NCBI GenBank assembly: GCA_021399445.1
Contig: JAJTUQ010000001.1
Coordinates: 1,860,001 to 1,924,000 of the forward strand
DNA: 64,000 nucleotides
Source: Xylogone sp. PMI_703
Lineage: Eukaryota; Ascomycota; Leotiomycetes
Direction: 5' to 3'
The notes beneath the pieces were generated by a model that worked only from the letters and a program-made list of their open reading frames with translations, did no database searches and was not told the DNA's origin. Position numbers and translations under genes: made by a program. Shown in pieces: positions 57,426-64,000 of the stretch; within the stretch, counting starts at the first letter, position 1, and every line of letters starts with the position of its first letter.

Positions 57426-59024
57426 ATGGCGAACACAAAAAAGGAAAAACCTGAGATGAGCGCTTTCGAGCGCAAGAGATTGGAGAACATCGCTGCAAAT
57501 CAAGCGTTGCTGAAGGATCTCAGTACTACAGCTAGCAAGATCATACCAAAGGCGTCGCCAAAACCGAGGTCATCGACACCGCGCAAGAAGACTACACCCG
57601 TGAAGAGAGAGACTCCTCGACCAACGCGACAGAGCTCTCGGATAGCTGGAATTGAACCCGAGAGCGAAGCTGCGAAGCGTAAAGCTGAAGTCGATGAACA
57701 ATTCGCGAAGGATCAAGCCCGTGCTAAGAAATTACGAGTTGCTGGGGACCTTAATATCAATGACATTGTCGCGGAAGGGAAGAAATGGCAGAAGGGGGAC
57801 GATTTTCTCTCTGGTATTATGAGAGGCGCGCAGCCCAACTTCCGGACTTTCACGGAAGATGACATAAAAGAAACCACGGATGAGGGTCTGAAAAAGTTAA
57901 GAGAACAAATGAGTGGGTTATCGATCTATGAGGGATGGGAGCCAAACCGTAAGTGTTATCTTTCTATGCCTACTGTACATTTGCTTAGCCTCGATTTAGA
58001 AATTAAAATTACCCCTGAAAGGATATACTGTCTCGGGTTTCACCCAACAGAAGAGAAAGCTATCATATTTGCCGGTGATAAAATGGGAAATCTCGGTATT
58101 TTCGATGCTTCTCAAACTGTTCCTGAAGTTGAAGAAGAAGATGGAGAAGATGCTGATGTTCCGGAACCTGCAATTACGGCGTACAAGGTTCACTCAAGAA
58201 CTATAACGTCCTTTGTTTTTCCATCTGATGGCAACTCGGTATTCTCCTCATCGTATGACTCCTCAGTAAGAAAGCTTGACCTCCAGAAAGGTGTTGCAGT
58301 TGAGGTGTTTGCCCCAGATTCAATTGATACGGATATGCCACTTTCAGGTATTGCCATCCCGCACTCAGACCCGAATACACTTTATTTCTCAACATTAGAG
58401 GGATCGTTTGGCCGGCATGATTTGAGGACTCCTTCCGATACACAGATATGGGAGCTCACGGACAAAAAGATTGGTGGATTCTCTCTTCATCCGCTATATC
58501 CTCACCTGTGCGCCACTGCCTCCCTCGATCGAATGCTAAAGATCTGGGATCTTCGAAATATTAAAGGCAGGGCATCAGGAAAACATCCCGCTCTGGTTGG
58601 AGAGCATGAGTCACGCTTATCAGTATCTCACGCCTCGTGGTCAGCTGCGGGACATGTAGCAACGTCATCTTATGACGATACCGTGAAAGTCTATTCTTTC
58701 CCTGACGCTGGTTCTTGGAAGACGGGCCATGAGCTTGATGAAAAGGCTATGAAACCTTCAGCTACCATTAGACATAATAACCAGACCGGCCGTTGGGTTA
58801 CTATTCTGAAACCCCAATGGCAGGAACAACCAGAAGATGGCATCCAGAAATTCGTCATTGGAAATATGAACAGATTTGTCGATGTCTATGCAAGTGATGG
58901 GGAACAGCTGGCCCAGCTTGGTGGTGATGGCATAACTGCTGTACCGGCAGTCGCGCACTTTCACCGTACAAAGCCCTGGGTCGCGGGAGGCACTGCTAGT
59001 GGAAAATTATGCCTTTGGATGTGA
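57426..59024 (+). CDS. cmr1: WD40 DNA-damage-binding protein Cmr1 (WDR76 family)
   Basis: Nuclear WD40 protein that binds DNA with preference for UV damage and helps replication-stress responses. Exons 57426-57948 and 58000-59024, 515 residues. The 51 nt intron is a multiple of three with no stop codon; it is inferred because relatives read GWEPN-xIKITPERIY and the donor GTAAGT and acceptor TTTAG are good. The first 175 residues are basic and disordered with the conserved FERKRLENIAANQALLKDL and SSRIAG motifs. The seven-bladed propeller follows: IYCLGFHP, IIFAGDKMGNLGIFD, HSRTITSFVFPSDGNSVFSSSYD, LCATASLDRMLKIWDLR, HVATSSYDDTVKVYSF and the end GGTASGKLCLWM. Confidence 0.93.
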   Translation: MANTKKEKPEMSAFERKRLENIAANQALLKDLSTTASKIIPKASPKPRSSTPRKKTTPVKRETPRPTRQSSRIAGIEPESEAAKRKAEVDEQFAKDQARAKKLRVAGDLNINDIVAEGKKWQKGDDFLSGIMRGAQPNFRTFTEDDIKETTDEGLKKLREQMSGLSIYEGWEPNRKCYLSMPTVHLLSLDLEIKITPERIYCLGFHPTEEKAIIFAGDKMGNLGIFDASQTVPEVEEEDGEDADVPEPAITAYKVHSRTITSFVFPSDGNSVFSSSYDSSVRKLDLQKGVAVEVFAPDSIDTDMPLSGIAIPHSDPNTLYFSTLEGSFGRHDLRTPSDTQIWELTDKKIGGFSLHPLYPHLCATASLDRMLKIWDLRNIKGRASGKHPALVGEHESRLSVSHASWSAAGHVATSSYDDTVKVYSFPDAGSWKTGHELDEKAMKPSATIRHNNQTGRWVTILKPQWQEQPEDGIQKFVIGNMNRFVDVYASDGEQLAQLGGDGITAVPAVAHFHRTKPWVAGGTASGKLCLWM

Positions 59025-59847
59025 GAATGCTCTAGGGCTTCTAAACAAAGGGGAATTCGACAGCGATGTATGCGACATCCCGCTAGGATCCCGGCTGCTT
59101 TGAGAGATCTCTGACCGCACTTTCACTGTACACGTATCTCTTTGTATTATGACATAGGGAAGAGGTTAGGTCGGTGAGGCGCAAGTATAGCGTTGCAGTA
59201 TCTTTGCAACCTGGGGATAGGGCACAAACCTACTATAAATTTTAATGGGCTAGGGCTTTGTTAAAAAGTTGGTCGTCTTAATGAGGAGACAATATGCTGC
59301 GCATCTTCCTCGAAAATCTAATAGAGTTGTATTTTAAGTAATAGTAGACGAAGCTGGAGACTGCCGATGTTAGTAAGCAGTCCTTAACTCGCTGTGCCGG
59401 CCCTAATTAGTTAGTATGGAATCTAAGATATATGTGACGTCTTTTATGCGATTTAGTGGACCGCTCTAGCTCGCCTTCAGTCCCTGGTTGGAGCTCACAA
59501 TATGCCGGTCGAAATCCACATATGGCGAATTATTATTGCATCTGTTGTATCTTCTGCAACTCTCCTCTCGTTCCTCTTTGTATGTAACTTGAACCACTCA
59601 GGCGGCGTTTTTGCAGCCATCACCCTCCTGGCATCTGGTCATTGCATGTGATAGGAGCAACCCGGTGACCCCGGCCTTTGTGGCAGGTCTTGGCGTTCTC
59701 GGAAGTTGTTGAACCTAGAACTCTTATCGATAGTACCTCTGTAGGTACGATAACTTCCACCAACTGCTGAGCATTCACGCGAAGTTCCTCTGCACGTTCC
59801 TTCCCCAACGTAAATCTTTTTTGCGTTGTTCACCAACAAGCCTTGTC
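59025..59847. other. Intergenic region between CMR1 and ATG26
   Basis: About 820 bases holding the CMR1 3' UTR and the ATG26 promoter. Short antisense frames near 59620-59839 match nothing. Confidence 0.45.
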
Positions 59848-62800
59848 ATGGCTCCCGACAAGCAACTTAAGGAGCGCGTAGCGCGGAAGCTGAGTAGACG
59901 ACGGAGAGAGGGCCATCAGGCAACTATGGAGATTCCTGAGCGGTTCCAAGATGGTGATGATGCTGAAGATGACTGTGCTGCTGTATATGGGGGAAATACA
60001 CTGATGAACCAGTCTGTATTCGGCTTGATTGCAGCCGCAGGTTCGAAAGTCGATTTCAATGCTAGGTTCGATGGGCAGTCCACTGATGAGGAGGATGACT
60101 CGGCCGAACCATCCTCGAGATCCTCGGATTCACGGCTGCCTACGCAGTCTTCCGATCACGCATCCAAACCCGAGAAACATCGACGAAAGTTTTCAGAGAG
60201 CAAACTACTACGGTCATTCTCGCAACTCAGATCGAAGCAGAAGGCGTCCCGAAATGCCGCAAGCATTAGTCCTCCGGACCACGCGCAAGAACAAGAGGAT
60301 ACAGAAGTTGACTTAGCGAAGATTACAAGATCACCACCAAGGGAGCCTCCTGTAATGAGTAGGATGCTAGAGGCAAAGGCAGAGGCATCACTGAGACCGA
60401 GTTTCGATCTACGTCGATCTGGCGAGGAAACTCAGAGACCTGCTAGCAAGCGCGAATCAACTAGCGATCTATCGCAGAGACTCATGGAAATATTCAATTT
60501 TGACTCTCCCGAGGATGTTATTGAAGGTACGAGAAATAATAGCCCTCTTGAACTGGCGCTAATACAGACTAGAATATGCATGCTGGCTTTTGAAAAGCGT
60601 ACTTCTTCAGGGATATATGTATATAACTACAAAGCACATATGTTTCTATGCTTACCTACCCAAGAAGACAGTAAGTTTAGAACCTCCACATAGCTTCGCA
60701 CCCGCTAATTTTCTGTAGAATGAAGTTGTTAAATCAGGCTACCTTTCGAAATCGGGTCGACGAAATCCGAAATATAACCGCTACTGGTTTAGATTGAAGG
60801 ATGATGTCCTATCTTACTATACAGACCCTTCCGATCTCTACTTTCCCCATGGCAACATAGATCTTCGTTATGGAATATCGGCACAGGTCGAAGACAAAGG
60901 AAAGGAAGGTGTCCATTTCACTCTGGTGACACATCAGCGGAAATACCATTTCAGAGCCGACAGCGCCCCTAGTGCAAAAGAATGGGTGAAAGCTTTGCAG
61001 AAGATCATATTCCGTTCACATAATGACGGCGATAGTGTTAAAATATCTCTTCCAATTGAGAATATCATTGATATCGAAGACAGTCAGATAGTTGACTTCG
61101 CAGATACTTGCAAGATTAGAGTTATTGATAATGACGAGACATATGCCATTGATGAGGTAAGTATAGCTAGAATTTACTGCCTTTTCAGCACTAACGACAT
61201 TCATCTAGTATTTTTTCTCCTTCTTTAGTTTTGGTAAAGAAGCTTTAAATGTCCTCAAAGTCATGGTGGAAGACACAACTGCGCAACAAATCCCTCAGGA
61301 ACTTTTGACCCCAGTTACTGCTGACGATGCTGGAAAACCCAATGGCTCCAAACGATCTTCCATGAACCTTCACAAGGATGGACATCCAATCCCTCCACCT
61401 CTGCGGGTATCAACACCGGCTTTGGAAGAAAATGTTAAGGCAACACTATCACCTTTACTATCACCAGGCGCTGGGAATCGCAGCCCAAGAACTAGTCACG
61501 ACACGAATAGATCGCCTTCAGAAGCTCGGAAGAGTGTTGATCTTAGTCGGGTTAGTCGCCGCAGTATGGAACTCAGTCGACTTACAATGGATGGTGGCAG
61601 CCGTAGCCTCAGCGCTAGTGCACGCAGCTCAAGTAGGAACCGTATAGGAGATAAGCACATCTCTGAAAAACAAGGGTCATCCGACTCCTATGTTCACTCG
61701 TTGGAGGAGCCTGAATCATCCGAAGCTCTGCCCTCAGCAAGTGATGAAACGCAGGCTTCTGCTAGCCAGATACTTAGAGGTAGTGATGTGTTTCTATCTC
61801 CAACTCTGCAGCGATCTTCTTCCGCTGCCCGCCGTCGCGATAATCCGTCTTCAGATGAGAATTCATCGGAGAAGCCATCTAAAGCAGCTGCCCAAAATAA
61901 GAATATGAAACATGCCGCAACAACTGGAGCGATGGATACTTCAAATGTCACACAGACAGAGACAGCTACAAGTGCCCCGACATTACAGAGCCTCGTTAAG
62001 GCAGGGGCATACCCATTGCAGAGAGCAGCTGGATTTGCAGATTACCTTAATAAACGTTCAAAGCGTATGAGTACTCTCTTAGCGGCCGAATCGATGGGCT
62101 ATGTTGAGAAAGTATCTGGTATGTGGAAAGGCGGCAAGAAACATTATGACGAACCACAGGGTCTTGCTGTAGGCGATGAGACATATGATGAAGGCGATGA
62201 TGAGCAAGCCTCCGGTTCTGGCGAGCGATTTCGTGAATATTTTGCTCTGCCTTCTTCGGAGAAGCTCCAGGCTTCATATTTTGGATATCTCCACAGAGTG
62301 TTACCACTATACGGCAAGATATACATAAGCGAGAGATCATTTTGCTTCCGCAGTTTATTACCTGGCACTCGTACGAAGCTGATTCTCCCTCTGAAAGACA
62401 TTGAAAATGTACAGAAGGAGAAGGGTTTCCGTTTCGGCTACTCAGGACTAGTTGTCGTTATAAGAGGGCATGAAGAACTCTTTTTCGAGTTTAGTCAAGT
62501 AGATATTCGGGATGATTTAGCGGTGACTCTGCTTCAGAATTTAGAGGCAATAAAATACCTGCAAGAATCCGGGCTATTAACACTAGAGGAGAGGGAAAGC
62601 GCGGCAAACGCTAGCGCTGAGCATAAAGCGCTGCAAGAGGCACGGCAGCAGGGTCATGCAGAACACGATATCAAGCTGCCGGTATCCACGAAAGAAGCTG
62701 GGGAAGATGCACCGCCGATTATGTTTGACGATCCTAGAGCATCAATCTTGAACTTCAAACCTACTGAGTCCCTGCGAATCACTTGTTTGACGATCGGTTC

Positions 62801-64000
62801 AAGAGGTGATGTACAACCTTATATTGCTCTTTGTAAGGGCCTTATTGCGGAAGGTCATAAGCCAAGGATTGCTACCCATGTAGAATTTAGAGAATGGGTC
62901 GAGAGTCATGGTATTGACTTTGCTCCGGTTGAAGGTGATCCTGCAGAACTGATGCGTATATGTGTTGAAAATGGAATGTTCACTTATTCCTTTTTGAAGG
63001 AAGCGTCATCAAAATTCCGTGGTTGGTTAGATGAATTGCTATCCTCGGCTTGGAAGGCCTGTCAAGATACTGACCTCCTAATCGAAAGCCCGAGCGCTAT
63101 GGGAGGAATTCATATCGCGGAGGCACTGAGTATACCGTATTTCCGAGCATTTTCCATGCCCTGGACAAGGACACGAGCATACCCGCATGCATTTGCAGTC
63201 CCAGACCATAAGATGGGTGGTGCTTACAATTATATCACTTATGTTATGTTCGACAATGTTTTCTGGAAGGCTATTGCGGGCCAGATCAACAGATGGAGAA
63301 AGAGAGAGCTAGGTCTACAGCCTACCAATTTGGAAAAGATGCAACCTAATAAGGTCCCGTTCTTGTATAACTTTAGTCCCTCCGTGGTTATTCCCCCGCT
63401 TGATTTTAGCGATTGGATTCGTGTCACTGGATATTGGTTCTTAGACGAAGGCAAAGAATGGACACCCCCAAAGGAGCTGACAGACTTCATTAAAAAGGCC
63501 CGCGACGACGGGAAGAAGCTAGTCTACATTGGATTCGGATCTATTGTGGTGAATGATTCTGCTGCACTCACACACACCGTTGTGCAATCTGTTTTGAAAG
63601 CTGATGTTAGATGTATCCTATCTAAAGGCTGGTCTGATCGATTGGATAGAAAAGGTGCCACTGAAGTGGAGACACCGCTTCCACCGGAAATCCTGCAGAT
63701 AAAGTCGGCTCCACATGACTGGCTGTTCACTCAAATAGATGCCGCTGTTCATCACGGTGGGGCAGGTACAACAGGGGCTAGTCTGAGAGCTGGTCTACCA
63801 ACCGTTATCAAACCTTTCTTTGGGGATCAGTATTTCTTTGGCTCGCGTGTCGAAGACCTAGGAGTCGGTATTCATCTCAGAAAGCTCAATGTTAGCGTCT
63901 TTGCGAGGGCATTATGGGAAGTTTCCCATAGCGAGAGGATGATCCTGAAAGCACGTATACTCGGAGAGCAGATTAGAAACGTAAGTTATAGCACAGATTA
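59848..64000 (+). CDS. atg26: Sterol 3-beta-glucosyltransferase Atg26/Ugt51, partial
   Basis: Transfers glucose from UDP-glucose to ergosterol; homologues help pexophagy in some fungi. Exons 59848-60526, 60573-60670, 60719-61156 and 61209-63980, with a GTAAGT donor at 63981, so the last exon or exons lie outside the window; 1329 residues are visible. Order: disordered Ser/basic N-terminus; first GRAM domain from about 210 (DSPEDVIE, then [16 protein letters not shown]); PH domain at about 265-365 ([21 protein letters not shown]); long Ser-rich linker; second GRAM near 740-850 ([20 protein letters not shown]); and the GT-B transferase from about 920 ([18 protein letters not shown]), with the sugar-nucleotide motif [19 protein letters not shown] near 1253. 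The domain set is diagnostic of Atg26. Confidence 0.96.

Overview
The window is an ordinary, gene-bearing stretch of a filamentous ascomycete chromosome (Pezizomycotina). The proteins read most like those of Leotiomycetes (Botrytis/Sclerotinia relatives), but that class-level placement is an impression, not a computed result. Support for a filamentous ascomycete: many 49-90 nt GT-AG introns with CTAAC/CTAAT-like branch sites, a DIM-2-type DNA methyltransferase, a fungal IPC synthase, a fungal sterol glucosyltransferase with GRAM and PH domains, and dense single-copy genes on both strands. I see no intact transposon, CRISPR array, rRNA or tRNA gene.

Layout from left to right (strand): SPT7 (-, cut by the left edge), VanZ-like membrane protein (+), ferric-reductase-type oxidoreductase (-), LETM1-domain mitochondrial protein (+), NAB3-like RNA-binding protein (-), mitochondrial GGQ release-factor-like protein (+), Ca2+/calmodulin-dependent kinase (+), AUR1 IPC synthase (-), a 5.1 kb stretch without a recognisable gene, CWH43 GPI-lipid remodelling protein (-, eight exons), UTP6 (+), eIF3e (-), mitochondrial ribosomal protein mL49 (+), SWI1 ARID protein (-), a 4 kb geneless stretch, EVE-domain protein (+), RasGAP (-), a 4 kb geneless stretch rich in GTAC motifs, NYN-domain protein (-), DIM-2-type methyltransferase (+), small DUF3602 protein (+), MTF2-like mitochondrial protein (-), CMR1 WD40 protein (+), and ATG26 sterol glucosyltransferase (+, cut by the right edge).

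Most genes are housekeeping. Loose themes are chromatin and genome maintenance (SPT7, SWI1, DIM-2, CMR1), mitochondrial gene expression (GGQ factor, mL49, MTF2-like, LETM1), RNA processing and translation (NAB3, UTP6, eIF3e), and membrane lipids (AUR1, CWH43, ATG26). Several pairs are divergent over short promoters: eIF3e/mL49 267 bp, MTF2-like/CMR1 307 bp, CWH43/UTP6 about 530 bp.

No convincing new multi-gene system is visible. The points most worth a second look are the GTAC-dense intergenic block near 44.7-47.3 kb, micro-uORFs whose stop codon overlaps the main start (ATGA) in two genes, two introns that are multiples of three and free of stop codons, the micro-exon structure of CWH43, and the altered PC motif of the DNA methyltransferase. 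All exon coordinates were derived by eye from splice signals, reading phase and family expectation.
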